DNA of 64,000 nt, taken from assembly GCF_005222755.1 (NCBI RefSeq), contig NZ_STGD01000013.1, positions 1 to 64,000 on the forward strand, written 5' to 3'. Under the pieces are notes generated by a model that made no database searches, had not been told where the DNA came from, and was given only the letters and a program-made list of their open reading frames with translations. Shown here in pieces: positions 30,449-38,852 of the stretch; within the stretch, counting starts at the first letter, position 1; every line of letters starts with the position of its first letter. Source of the stretch: Roseomonas sp. HF4 (GTDB lineage Bacteria > Pseudomonadota > Alphaproteobacteria > Acetobacterales > Acetobacteraceae). Position numbers and translations under genes: made by a program.

Positions 30449-31729
30449 ATGACGACGAGAGTTGATGTGGAACGGCCGTCGCGCCGCGGCCTGTTGCGCG
30501 CTGGTGCCGGCGCGGCGGTGGGTTTCGCCGGCGCGGGCGGCGTCGCACGGGCCTCCGGCAATGCCGAGAACCTACCACCGAACCTTCCCGAATGGAGCCG
30601 CACCCTTGGCCCCGGCGTCATCGAGGAAACCTACGGCACGCGCAGCCGGCACGAGACCGCGGTGCGCCGCTACGTGCCCTGGCTGACGCCCGACCGCGTC
30701 TCCTCCGTCTCCTTCACGCCGCTGGCGGAGATGCACGGCATCGTGACGCCCTCTGGCCTGCATTTCGAGCGCCACCATGGCGGCGTGCCGGACATCGACC
30801 CGGCCGACTGGCGGCTGATGATCCACGGCATGGTCGAACGCCCGCTGGTCTTCACGCTCGAGGACCTGAAGCGGATGCCCTCGGTCAGCCGCATCCACTT
30901 CATCGAGTGCCCGGCCAATGGCGGCATGGAATGGCGTGGCGCGCAGATGTCGGGCGTGCAGTTCACCCACGGCATGCTGTCCTGCTCGGAATGGACGGGC
31001 GTGCCGCTGAAGGCGCTGCTTGCGCAGGCGGGGCTGCGCCGCGGCGCGTCCTGGCTGCTGGCGGAGGCGTCGGACGCCGCGCACCTCGCGCGGTCGATCC
31101 CGCTCGCGAAGGCGCTGGACGATGCCTTCCTCGCCTTCGGCCAGAACGGGGAGGCGGTGCGCCCGCAGCAGGGCTATCCGGTGCGCCTGGTGCTGCCCGG
31201 CTACGAGGGCAACATGTGGATCAAGTGGATCCGCCGCATCGAGGTCGGCGACCGCCCCTGGTTCACGCGCTGGGAAACCCGCACCTATACCGACCTGATG
31301 CCGGATGGCCTGTCGCGCCAGTTCACCTTCGTCAACGAGGTGAATTCCGTCATCACCGCGCCCTGCCCGGAGAAGCCGCTGAACGGCAGGCCGGGCTTCG
31401 TCGAGATCTCGGGCCTCGCGTGGTCGGGGGCCGGGCGCGTCACGCGCGTCGATGTGTCGGTCGATGGCGGCGACACCTGGCGCAGCGCCTCGCTGCAGGA
31501 CCCGGTGCTGCCCAAGGCGCTGACGCGCTTCCGCATTCCGTGGGAATGGCGGGAGGGCCAGACCGCGTATCTGCAGAGCCGCGCGATGGACGAGACGGGA
31601 CGCGTGCAGCCGACGCTGCCCGAACTGCGCCGCGTGCGCGGCACCGAGAGCATCTACCACAAGAACAGCATCCATACCTGGCTGGTCGATCGCGAAGGGA
31701 CGGTGGTCAATGTCCAGATCGATGCGTAG
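30449..31729 (+). CDS. soxC: Sulfane dehydrogenase molybdoprotein SoxC
   Basis: SoxC is the molybdenum subunit of the sulfane dehydrogenase that oxidises SoxY-bound sulfane sulfur by six electrons. The 426-residue protein has a twin-arginine signal (SRRGLLRAGAGAAVGFAG), the oxidoreductase molybdopterin-binding domain with Mo-ligand Cys154 in FIECPANGG, LPGYEGNMWIKWIRRIEV, and a C-terminal dimerisation domain (about 300-426) with VDVSVDGGDTWRSA. GGAGGGAGGA precedes the ATG. It overlaps soxD by 20 bases. Presence of SoxCD predicts thiosulfate oxidation to sulfate without sulfur globules. Confidence 0.93.
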   Translation: MTTRVDVERPSRRGLLRAGAGAAVGFAGAGGVARASGNAENLPPNLPEWSRTLGPGVIEETYGTRSRHETAVRRYVPWLTPDRVSSVSFTPLAEMHGIVTPSGLHFERHHGGVPDIDPADWRLMIHGMVERPLVFTLEDLKRMPSVSRIHFIECPANGGMEWRGAQMSGVQFTHGMLSCSEWTGVPLKALLAQAGLRRGASWLLAEASDAAHLARSIPLAKALDDAFLAFGQNGEAVRPQQGYPVRLVLPGYEGNMWIKWIRRIEVGDRPWFTRWETRTYTDLMPDGLSRQFTFVNEVNSVITAPCPEKPLNGRPGFVEISGLAWSGAGRVTRVDVSVDGGDTWRSASLQDPVLPKALTRFRIPWEWREGQTAYLQSRAMDETGRVQPTLPELRRVRGTESIYHKNSIHTWLVDREGTVVNVQIDA

Positions 31730-32477
31730 GGCCGCCGCGATCGGCGCGCCGCTGCTCGCCATCGCCGGCTTCGCGCTGGCGCAGCAGGCGCCCGCGCCGC
31801 GAGACATGACGGCGCTGTATCGCCCCTTCGAGGCGCCTCCGGGCGAGCGCACGCGCGCCGATGTCGCCTGGCCCGCGCCCGCGGTCGCCGCGCTGCCCAC
31901 GCCGATCGCCGGAATCGGCCGCGCCGCCACCGCGCCCGAGATCGTGGGCTGGGACATCGCCGTCCGCGGCGATGGCCGGAACCTTCCGCCCGGGCGCGGC
32001 ACGGCGAAGCAGGGGGAGGAGTTGTTCATCACCCATTGCGCCGCCTGCCATGGCGATTTCGGGGAGGGTCTCGACCGCTGGCCGGCGCTGATGGGCGGGC
32101 GTGGCAGCCTGCGGGGCGACCAGCCACGGCGCACCGTCGGCTCCTTCTGGCAGCATGCGCCGGGCGTCTTCGACTACATCCGACGCGCCATGCCGTATGC
32201 GGCGCCACAGAGCCTGACGAACGACGAATACTACGCGCTGACGGCCTATGTCCTCTTCATCAACGAACTCGTGCAGGAGGAGGACGTGATGGACCGCGAC
32301 AGCCTGCCGCGCGTCGCCATGCCGAACCGCGAGGGCTTCGTCCTCGAGGCGCGGCCGGACACGCCGAACGAGGCCTGCATGACGAATTGCCGCCAGGGGC
32401 GGCCCGTCACCGTGACCATGGACAGCCGGCAATTCGTGCGACCGGGATCGGAATCCGGCACGGCGGAGCCGCAATAG
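31710..32477 (+). CDS. soxD: Sulfane dehydrogenase cytochrome SoxD (short, monohaem)
   Basis: A 255-residue precursor with signal peptide (MRRAAAIGAPLLAIAGFALA) and one haem site, CAACH, in FITHCAACHGDFGEG; a later RRAMPYAAPQSLTNDEYYAL holds a candidate Met ligand. It is shorter than the dihaem SoxD of Paracoccus, which has a second cytochrome domain; only one CxxCH is present here. The C-terminal tail has Cys pair ACMTNC. The 20-base overlap with soxC implies coupled synthesis of the heteromer. Confidence 0.9.
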   Translation: MSRSMRRAAAIGAPLLAIAGFALAQQAPAPRDMTALYRPFEAPPGERTRADVAWPAPAVAALPTPIAGIGRAATAPEIVGWDIAVRGDGRNLPPGRGTAKQGEELFITHCAACHGDFGEGLDRWPALMGGRGSLRGDQPRRTVGSFWQHAPGVFDYIRRAMPYAAPQSLTNDEYYALTAYVLFINELVQEEDVMDRDSLPRVAMPNREGFVLEARPDTPNEACMTNCRQGRPVTVTMDSRQFVRPGSESGTAEPQ

Positions 32478-32509
32478 GGCGGCCCGTACACAGGGTGGGA
32501 AGCAGGACG

Positions 32510-32971
32510 ATGCCAGGAAAGCTTGGTCGCCGTGGCGGGATCGCGGCGATCGCCGGGTTGGGCGCGGCGGCGCCCGCTGCCGCCCAACAGGCGAGCACCG
32601 CGCGCGAGAAGGTCGTCTATCACCTGAACCAGCCGGGCGGCGAGGAATTCGCCCTCTACCGGCAGTTCCTCGTGAATGTCGGCAACCACCTGAGCGTGCT
32701 GACGCGCGGGCAGTTCGACCTGCGCGTCGTGATGCATGGGCCGGGCGTCAATCTCCTGCGCATCGCGGCCAGGCACAGCCCGCAGGTCGCGGCGTCGGTC
32801 GACAACCTGAAGCTCGCCGGCGTCCGCTTCGAGATCTGCCGCATCACGCTGAGCAACAACAACATCCGGCTCGACGAACTCTACGACGCCAGCGAGGAGG
32901 ACCTGGTGCCGAGCGGCGTCGGGCAGCTCGGCCGACTTCAGTGGGACGGGTTCGCCTACATCAGGATCTGA
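32510..32971 (+). CDS. Second exported DsrE-like protein at the end of the Sox operon
   Basis: A 153-residue protein with a signal peptide (GIAAIAGLGAAAPAAAQQ) and a DsrE-like core: KVVYHLNQPGG, FLVNVGNHLSVL, FDLRVVMHGPGVNLL and VRFEICRITLSNNNI, with Cys at the position expected for a sulfur-binding residue. A C-terminal segment VPSGVGQLGRLQWDGFAYI matches the ending of DsrE-like proteins found beside sox genes. It is 32 bases after soxD with an AGGA ribosome site. A periplasmic sulfur-relay or SoxYZ-associated role is inferred. Confidence 0.72.
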   Translation: MPGKLGRRGGIAAIAGLGAAAPAAAQQASTAREKVVYHLNQPGGEEFALYRQFLVNVGNHLSVLTRGQFDLRVVMHGPGVNLLRIAARHSPQVAASVDNLKLAGVRFEICRITLSNNNIRLDELYDASEEDLVPSGVGQLGRLQWDGFAYIRI

Positions 32972-33013
32972 TGGTGGGCCTGCCGAGGGGTCATCCTCAA
33001 TCGAGCGGGGGTT

Positions 33014-33042
33014 CGGGGGAGGTTCATCTCCCCCGCCCTTTT
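33014..33042 (+). terminator. Rho-independent terminator at the end of the Sox block
   Basis: An eight-base stem CGGGGGAG (33014-33021) pairs with CTCCCCCG (33028-33035) across a six-base loop and is followed by CCCTTTTC. It lies 42 bases after the last DsrE-like gene, between it and a convergent gene on the minus strand. Confidence 0.6.
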
Positions 33043-33079
33043 CACCGCCCGTCCAGGTCGACGCATGCGCCGGCCGGCT

Positions 33080-34003
33080 TCAGCCCTGCCCGAAACGCGC
33101 CATCCAGTGCCGCGCGATATCCGCCCGGCGCGCCACCCAGACGGCGTCGCCGGCCTTGGCCACGTGCTCGAGCAACTGCTCCAGCCCCGCGATCCGCCCC
33201 GGTCGCCCGATGGTGCGCAGGTGCAGCCCGACCGACATCATCCGGCCGCCTTCCTGCATCAGCCGGTCGAAGGCGGCGATGCAGTAGCGCGAGAAATCCT
33301 CGGCGAAGACGAAGCCCTGCCCTGGCCGGAAGCGCATGTCGTTGGTGTCGAAGGCGTAGGGGAGGATGACATGGGGCCTGCCAGCGGCGCCCGGCACCAG
33401 CCGTGGCAGGTCGTCGTCATAGACGTCGCTGTCGTAGAGGAAGCCGCCTTCCTCCAGCAGCAGCCGACGCGTGTTGACCGAGGGCGCCGACTTGGTGTGC
33501 CAGCCGACCGGCCGCGTGCCGGCATGTTCGGCCAGCGTCGCGACCGTCTGCGCGATAACCGCGCGCTCGGTCGCCTCGTCCATGCCGGCATGCATCTCCC
33601 AGCGCCAGCCATGGGCACTGACCTCGTGCCCACGCGCGGCCGGCTCGGCGGCCAGCGCCGGCGTCACGGCGACGGCGCGGGCGCAGGAGGAGAAGGTCGC
33701 CTTCGCGCCATAGGCATCCAGCACGTCGAGCACCCGCCAGAGCGCGACGCGCGATCCGTAGGCGAAATGCGTCTCCATGCAGAAGTCGGGCGCGCCCTGC
33801 ACGAGTTGCCCGGTCTCGGGTCCGCTCTCGTTCCGCTCGTCGCCGCTGCCGATCGCGAGTTCCGCGCCTTCCTCGACATTCACCACGAGGGAGAGCGCGA
33901 CCCGCGCGCCGCCTGGCCATTGCGGGTCCGGCGGCCGGCCTCGGTAGCCGGCCAAGTCGCGCGAGGCGGGTGGCATGCCGCCGGGCAGGCGGGCCTCAGC
34001 CAT
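33080..34003 (-). CDS. Polysaccharide deacetylase family protein (PuuE/allantoinase-like)
   Basis: A 307-residue NodB-fold protein. VALSLVVNVEEGAE with GDERNES, DAYGAKATFSSCARAV, ARGHEVSAHGWRWEMHAG and HTKSAPSVNTRRLL match the subgroup that includes PuuE-type cofactor-independent allantoinases and other amidases, more than chitin or peptidoglycan deacetylases. No signal peptide is present, so it is cytoplasmic. Its start overlaps the galU stop by 8 bases, suggesting co-expression. Either a purine-catabolic amidase or a sugar deacetylase is possible; no other allantoin genes are in the window. Confidence 0.75.
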   Translation of the reverse strand: MAEARLPGGMPPASRDLAGYRGRPPDPQWPGGARVALSLVVNVEEGAELAIGSGDERNESGPETGQLVQGAPDFCMETHFAYGSRVALWRVLDVLDAYGAKATFSSCARAVAVTPALAAEPAARGHEVSAHGWRWEMHAGMDEATERAVIAQTVATLAEHAGTRPVGWHTKSAPSVNTRRLLLEEGGFLYDSDVYDDDLPRLVPGAAGRPHVILPYAFDTNDMRFRPGQGFVFAEDFSRYCIAAFDRLMQEGGRMMSVGLHLRTIGRPGRIAGLEQLLEHVAKAGDAVWVARRADIARHWMARFGQG

Positions 34004-34868
34004 AGGCCTTCAGGATCGCGCGCATGGCGGGGCCGAGGTCGGGGCGCTGCAATGCATAGGCGACCTGCGCCTCCAGGAAGCCGGCCTTGTCGCCGCAGTC
34101 GAAGCGCTTGCCTTCGTAGCGCAGCCCGTGGAAGGGCTGCATGCCGATCAGCTTCGCCATGGAATCCGTGAGCTGCACCTCGCCGCCCGCGCCCTTCTCG
34201 AGCCGGGCGAGGAAGCCCATCACCTCCGGCATCAGCACGTAGCGGCCGATGATGGTGAGGTTCGACGGCGCCTTCTCCGGCGCCGGCTTCTCGACCAGGC
34301 CCTTGACCGAAACGAGCCGCCCCTTGTCCTCCGCCACGTCGAGCACGCCGTAGCGGTTGACCCGCTCCATCGGCACTTCCTCGATCGCGACGACATTGCC
34401 CTCGGTCTCGCGGTACGCTTCGGCCAACTGCTGCGTGCAGGGCGTGTCGCACATCATCAGGTCGTCGGGCAGCAGGATGGCGAAGGGGTCCTCGCCCACG
34501 AAGGACCGCGCGCACCAGATCGCGTGGCCGAGGCCGAGGGGGACCTGCTGGCGCACGGTCACGATCGATCCCGGCGTCATGGACTGCGCGCGCAGCGCCT
34601 CAAGCTCGGCGGTCTTCTTCCGTTCCTCGAGCGTGCGCTCGAGCTCGAAGGCGACGTCGAAATGCTCGACGATCGCGGTCTTGCCGCGGCCGGTGATGAA
34701 GCAGAACTGCTCGATCCCAGCGGCCCGAGCCTCCTCCACTGCGTACTGGATGAGAGGCTTGTCGACGACCGGCAGCATTTCCTTCGCCATCGCCTTGGTG
34801 GCGGGCAGGAAGCGGGTGCCGAGGCCGGCGACGGGCAGGACGGCCTTCTTGAGCGGCTTCAGGGGCAC
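33996..34868 (-). CDS. galU: UTP-glucose-1-phosphate uridylyltransferase GalU
   Basis: Makes UDP-glucose, the precursor of many surface polysaccharides and glycolipids. The 290-residue protein has the nucleotide-binding PVAGLGTRFLPATKAMAKEM, LPVVDKPLIQYAVEEA, the substrate region FAILLPDDLMM, NRYGVLDV and GLVEKPAPEKAPSN, ending normally. The length is typical. It lies upstream of, and overlapping, the deacetylase gene on the minus strand. No UDP-glucose-using trehalose genes (otsAB) are in the window, so its connection with the GlgE operon is not direct. Confidence 0.95.
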   Translation of the reverse strand: MPLKPLKKAVLPVAGLGTRFLPATKAMAKEMLPVVDKPLIQYAVEEARAAGIEQFCFITGRGKTAIVEHFDVAFELERTLEERKKTAELEALRAQSMTPGSIVTVRQQVPLGLGHAIWCARSFVGEDPFAILLPDDLMMCDTPCTQQLAEAYRETEGNVVAIEEVPMERVNRYGVLDVAEDKGRLVSVKGLVEKPAPEKAPSNLTIIGRYVLMPEVMGFLARLEKGAGGEVQLTDSMAKLIGMQPFHGLRYEGKRFDCGDKAGFLEAQVAYALQRPDLGPAMRAILKAYG

Positions 34869-34979
34869 GTGGGAAGCATCCTCCGTGACGGTGTGGACCG
34901 CCGCGGCGGCGCCGCGGCTTCACCGCCTATAAGGCGCATGCCGGCCGAGGGCGCAACGCCTGCGTGCCGAGCGCGGAGC

Positions 34980-35327
34980 CTACTTGGTCGGGCGCGTGCC
35001 GCGGCCGCGGCCGGCGCCGTCGGACGGATCGGCGTCGGTCAGGCCGGAGGGCGGCCGGCCGCGCCCGCGCCCGGGACCATCGCTCGGGTCCGCATCGGTC
35101 ACGCCGGAGGCTGCGCGCCCGCGCCCGCGCCCGGGACCGTCGCTCGGGTCCGCATCGGTCACGCCCGTGGCGGCCCGCCCGCGCCCGCGCCCCGGACCGT
35201 CGCTCGGGTCGGAATCCGTCACGCCGGAGGCCGCACGGCCGCGCCCGCGACCGGGCCCGTCGCTCGGGTCGGCATCCGTGACGCCGCTGCGACCGCGGCC
35301 CGGGGCATCGCTAGGGTCGGCGTCATT
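34980..35327. repeat. Tandem 60-bp coding repeats
   Basis: About six direct repeats of a roughly 60-base, extremely G+C-rich unit encode the 20-residue units of the repeat protein. Neighbouring units differ by only a few bases, for example GCATCGGTCACGCC versus GAATCCGTCACGCC, so copy number probably changes by slippage or recombination. Units have no spacers, so this is not a CRISPR array. Confidence 0.8.
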
Positions 35328-35438
35328 CCGCCCGGATTGCGCCGCCGCCGGCGCTGCGACCACCGCCGCGCCCGCCACGGGCGTGTTGATCAACAGGAGC
35401 CGGCGGCCCAGCCCCGTGCGCGGTGTCTCGTCGGCCAT
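34980..35438 (-). CDS. Exported Asp/Gly/Arg repeat protein, six units
   Basis: A 152-residue protein that I cannot assign to a family. A short N-terminus with LGRRLLLINTPVAGAAVVAA followed by PAAAQ looks like a Tat/Sec signal. The remainder is six near-identical units of about 20 residues, each built on VTDADPSDGPGRGRGRAASG, with Ala or Ser at the third D-rich position and a shorter first unit. The Asp pattern DxDxxD resembles calcium-binding loops and the GRGRGR stretches are strongly basic, giving alternating charge. The start is the ATG at 35438; the frame continues open far upstream only because it runs antisense to prfC. It precedes nothing on its strand for 111 bases. Confidence 0.6.
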   Translation of the reverse strand: MADETPRTGLGRRLLLINTPVAGAAVVAAPAAAQSGRNDADPSDAPGRGRSGVTDADPSDGPGRGRGRAASGVTDSDPSDGPGRGRGRAATGVTDADPSDGPGRGRGRAASGVTDADPSDGPGRGRGRPPSGLTDADPSDGAGRGRGTRPTK

Positions 35439-35621
35439 GGCGTCGTCTCCGGTCGGGCGCGGGGCGCTCGGATTGCACTGGCCCCGAGGGCGAGCCGCCG
35501 CCAGGGATGCCGCAGTCTGGGCCTGCCGGGCCGCCGGCGGCAAGCGTCGCCCGTCGCGCATGGCCGCCCGGATCGGTTCGGGCTGGCGGCCGGGCGTCCG
35601 CGCCACTAGGTTCCGCCCACC

Positions 35622-37226
35622 ATGGACATGCACCTCCCCGCGGATGCCCGCGTGGCCGCCGAGGCCGCGCGGCGCCGGTCCTTCGCCATCATCGCGCACC
35701 CCGATGCCGGCAAGACGACGCTGACCGAGAAGCTGCTGCTCAAGGGCGGCGCCATCCAGCTCGCCGGCCAGGTGCGCGCCAAGGGCAATGCGCGGCGCAC
35801 GCGATCCGACTGGATGAAGATCGAGCAGGAGCGCGGCATCTCGGTCGCGACCTCGGTCATGACCTTCGAACGCGACGGCGTGGTCTTCAACCTGCTGGAC
35901 ACGCCGGGCCACGAGGACTTCTCCGAGGATACCTACCGCACGCTGACGGCCGTGGACGCCGCCGTGATGGTGCTGGATGCCGCCAAGGGCATCGAGAGCC
36001 AGACGCGCAAACTGTTCGAGGTCTGCCGGCTGCGCGACATCCCGATCATCACCTTCGTCAACAAGATGGACCGCGAAGGCCGCGACCCCTTCGACCTGCT
36101 GGACGAGATCGAGAAGACGCTGGCGCTCGACGCAGCGCCCGTGGCCTGGCCGGTGGGGCAGGGGGCGGAGTTGCGCGGCGTCTACGACCTGTTGCGCCCC
36201 TCGCTCCGAATGCTGGGCTCGGACGCGGTGATCCCGCTCTCCGGCCTCGACGACCCGGCGATAGAGGCGCATGTGCCCGCGGGTTTGGCGGCGACGCTGC
36301 GCGAACAGGCGGAACTCGCGGCCGGCGGCTGCGCGGAGTTCGACCTGGACCGCTTCCTCGAGGGCTCGCTCACGCCGGTCTTCTTCGGCTCGGCGCTGCG
36401 CGACTTCGGCGTCGAGCATCTGTTGGAGGGCCTCGCCCGCTTCGCGCCGCCGCCCCGGCCGCGCGCGGCCGATGTGCGCGTCGTGCGGCCGGAGGAAGCA
36501 AAGCTGTCGGGCTTCGTCTTCAAGATCCAGGCGAACATGGACCCGCAGCACCGCGACCGCGTCGCCTTCCTGCGCATCTGCTCGGGCCGGCTGGAGAAGG
36601 GCATGCGCCTGCGCCAGGTGCGCACGGGCAAGCAGGTTCCTGTCAACGCGCCGCTGTTCTTCTTCGCCAAGGACCGACAGGTGGCCGAGGAAGCCTGGCC
36701 GGGCGACGTTGTCGGCATTGCGACGCATGGTGGCATCCGGATCGGGGATACGCTGACCGAGGGCGATCCGCTCAACTTTCGGGGCGTCCCCTCCTTTGCG
36801 CCGGAGCACCTGCGCCGCGTCCGGCTCGACGACCCGATGCTGGCCAAGAAGCTGCGCAAGGCGCTCGACGAACTGGCGGATGAGGGGGTGGTGCAGGTGT
36901 TCCGCCCGCTCGATGGCTCGCAGCCGATCGTAGGCGTGGTCGGGCTGCTGCAGCTCGATGTGCTGCAGTCCCGGCTGCGCGCCGAATACGGCGTGCCCGC
37001 GTCCTTCGAAGCCGCGCCCTGGTCGCTGATGCGCTGGATGGCGAGCGAGGACCGCGCCGCGATCGAACGCTTCGCCGCCGCGAGCCGCATGGACATGGCC
37101 GAGGACCACGACGGCGAGCAGGTCGCCTTCTTCGGCAGCGACTGGCGGCGCAAGCGGGCCGAGGAGGAATGGCCGATGATCCGCTTCCTGCCGGTGCGCG
37201 AGCAGCACGGGCTGGCCCCCGCCTGA
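35622..37226 (+). CDS. prfC: Peptide chain release factor 3 PrfC
   Basis: RF3 is a GTPase that removes RF1/RF2 from the ribosome after peptide release. The 534-residue protein has G1 AHPDAGKTT (25-33), the switch region RGISVATSVMTFE, G3 DTPGHEDF, G4 NKMDREGRDP and RF3-specific QANMDPQHRDRVAFLR and LQLDVLQSRLRAEYGV. The length matches the family. It starts at ATG 35622 (ATG 35628 is two codons inside). The stop directly abuts the stop of the LysR gene on the other strand. Confidence 0.96.
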   Translation: MDMHLPADARVAAEAARRRSFAIIAHPDAGKTTLTEKLLLKGGAIQLAGQVRAKGNARRTRSDWMKIEQERGISVATSVMTFERDGVVFNLLDTPGHEDFSEDTYRTLTAVDAAVMVLDAAKGIESQTRKLFEVCRLRDIPIITFVNKMDREGRDPFDLLDEIEKTLALDAAPVAWPVGQGAELRGVYDLLRPSLRMLGSDAVIPLSGLDDPAIEAHVPAGLAATLREQAELAAGGCAEFDLDRFLEGSLTPVFFGSALRDFGVEHLLEGLARFAPPPRPRAADVRVVRPEEAKLSGFVFKIQANMDPQHRDRVAFLRICSGRLEKGMRLRQVRTGKQVPVNAPLFFFAKDRQVAEEAWPGDVVGIATHGGIRIGDTLTEGDPLNFRGVPSFAPEHLRRVRLDDPMLAKKLRKALDELADEGVVQVFRPLDGSQPIVGVVGLLQLDVLQSRLRAEYGVPASFEAAPWSLMRWMASEDRAAIERFAAASRMDMAEDHDGEQVAFFGSDWRRKRAEEEWPMIRFLPVREQHGLAPA

Positions 37227-38195
37227 TCACTCGGTGGCGGGGGCCAGCATTTCCGCGGGCGCGCCGCCCAATCCGGCCTCCCGCGCCGCCGCCACCATCT
37301 CCCGCGGCACCAGTGTCCGCAGCCAGGCGTGGCCCGCATCCCGCCGGCGTGCCTCATGCCAGACCTGCCAGATCGGGATGCGGATGGGGCGTCCCGGAAC
37401 CTCCGAGATCACCATTCCGAACTTCTCGGACGCGATCCGCGCCATGCTGCGCGGCAGCACGCCGAGATAGTCGGTGCGCGAGATGACATAGGGCACCTCG
37501 AGGTATTCGCTGACCGTGAGGCGGCTCTCCGCCATCATCTCCCAGAGCCGCCCCTGCAGCGCCCGCGGCCGACGCTCCGGCGCGCGGCGGTGGCAGCGGA
37601 CGAATTGCTCCTGCGCGAGGTCCTTCCACCCCATGCCCGCGAAGGCCCGCGGGTGGCCGCGGCGTGCGGCGATGACCAGTCCGTCCTCGAACAGCCGGCG
37701 GTTCACGAAGCGATCGTCGGTGGCGGGGATCCAGTCCACCGCCAGATCGAGCCGCCCGTCGCGCATCAGGTCCGGCGCGTCGTCCGCCAGGGTGCGGGTG
37801 TCGAAGCGCAGCCGCACGCCGGGCGCCTCCCGCTGTGCCGCGTCCTGGAGGATCAAGGCGTAGTCGGGGCCCATCGGATGCGGGATGGCGATTTCGAAGC
37901 TGCGCGTGCTGGTCGCGGGGTCGAAGCCGCGCGCCTCCTCGATCGAATTGCGGAGCGTCTCCAGCGCGACGCGGATCTCGGGGAAGATGCGGTTGGCGAC
38001 TGGCGTCGGCGTCATGCCGGTGGGCGTGCGGACGAACAACTCGTCGCGACACGCATCCCTGAGCCGCGCCAGCGCATGGCTGGTCGCCGATTGGCTCAGG
38101 CCGAGCCGTTCGCCGGCACGCGACACGGACCGCGTCTCATGCAGTGCGTCGAAAACCAGCAGGAGGTTCAGGTCGAGACCCTTGAGCGTCGCCAT
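37227..38195 (-). CDS. LysR-family transcriptional regulator
   Basis: A 322-residue regulator with an N-terminal winged helix-turn-helix (LNLLLVFDALHETRSVSRAG and LGLSQSATSHALARLRD, residues about 8-50) and a C-terminal effector domain of the NodD/PcpR-like group (FEIAIPHPMGPDYAL, RFDTRTLADDAP, YVISRTDYLGVLPRSMA). The start at 38195 places LKGLDLNLL at the N-terminus as usual. LysR regulators commonly act on divergent neighbours; the divergent gene here begins at about 38331. Ligand and target are not predictable from sequence. Confidence 0.88.
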   Translation of the reverse strand: MATLKGLDLNLLLVFDALHETRSVSRAGERLGLSQSATSHALARLRDACRDELFVRTPTGMTPTPVANRIFPEIRVALETLRNSIEEARGFDPATSTRSFEIAIPHPMGPDYALILQDAAQREAPGVRLRFDTRTLADDAPDLMRDGRLDLAVDWIPATDDRFVNRRLFEDGLVIAARRGHPRAFAGMGWKDLAQEQFVRCHRRAPERRPRALQGRLWEMMAESRLTVSEYLEVPYVISRTDYLGVLPRSMARIASEKFGMVISEVPGRPIRIPIWQVWHEARRRDAGHAWLRTLVPREMVAAAREAGLGGAPAEMLAPATE

Positions 38196-38330
38196 GCCCG
38201 ATCCTCCAGCGCCAAGGGTGGGCTCCATGCACAGCCTCGTTGCACGGGATGCAAACCGTTCTCTCGGAATGCACGAGCCGGCCCCGTATCGAGACGTCCC
38301 GCTCACGAGACGATTTGGGACGAAAGCGCC

Positions 38331-38834
38331 GTGTTCTTCAAGTTCCGGATGCGCCGGATGCTACGCGAGGTCCTGCGCGACGCGATGCCGGCCAGCCGTG
38401 CGGCGGGGCTGCCGGCGCTGTCGACGCAGATCCGCGCGGCCGAGGCTGCGGCGCTGGCCCGCGGCATCGCCTGGACCAGGCTGTCACCGGCGCAGTCGGC
38501 GATCCTGATGGCGCACCTGGCCCGTGCCCAGGCGGGGCTCGGTGCCGCAGCGTCGATCAGGATCCAGGCGGCCGTAGGCGCCTTTGCCGGGCGGCAGGGG
38601 CTCTCGGGCTTCGAGCGCATGATCGCCGCGTATCTCGCGGAGGTGGAACGGCACGCGGCGCTGGAGCGCCAGGGGTATCCGACGCGTCCGCCGGTCCTTC
38701 CGATCGCGCCGGCGGGTGGCGCAAGGCGAGGTTCCGAGACCCGGGCCATGCCCGCCATCGCGGACGCATCGAACCGCATCGCCGTCGCGATGCCGCGGTT
38801 CGACGCGGCCGATGATCCGCCGCCCGAATCGTAA
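38331..38834 (+). CDS. Hypothetical protein divergent from the LysR gene
   Basis: A protein of about 167 residues that I do not recognise. It is mostly alpha-helical and Ala/Arg-rich: REVLRDAMPASRAAGLPALS, RLSPAQSAILMAHLARAQAG, SGFERMIAAYLAEVERHAAL, followed by a Pro-rich C-terminus. No signal peptide or transmembrane segment is seen. Starts are uncertain: GTG 38331, ATG 38349 or ATG 38358. Being divergent from a LysR gene makes it a candidate target of that regulator. Confidence 0.5.
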   Translation: MFFKFRMRRMLREVLRDAMPASRAAGLPALSTQIRAAEAAALARGIAWTRLSPAQSAILMAHLARAQAGLGAAASIRIQAAVGAFAGRQGLSGFERMIAAYLAEVERHAALERQGYPTRPPVLPIAPAGGARRGSETRAMPAIADASNRIAVAMPRFDAADDPPPES

Positions 38835-38852
38835 CGGGGGAGGCCCTGTCGG

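Noticed and set aside
34980-35327. Possible CRISPR array
   Set aside because: Units are adjacent 60-base coding repeats without spacers and preserve one reading frame.
35439-37208. Minus-strand open frame continuous with the repeat protein, running antisense through prfC
   Set aside because: Only the part from the ATG at 35438 looks like a signal peptide plus repeats; the rest is the complement of prfC.
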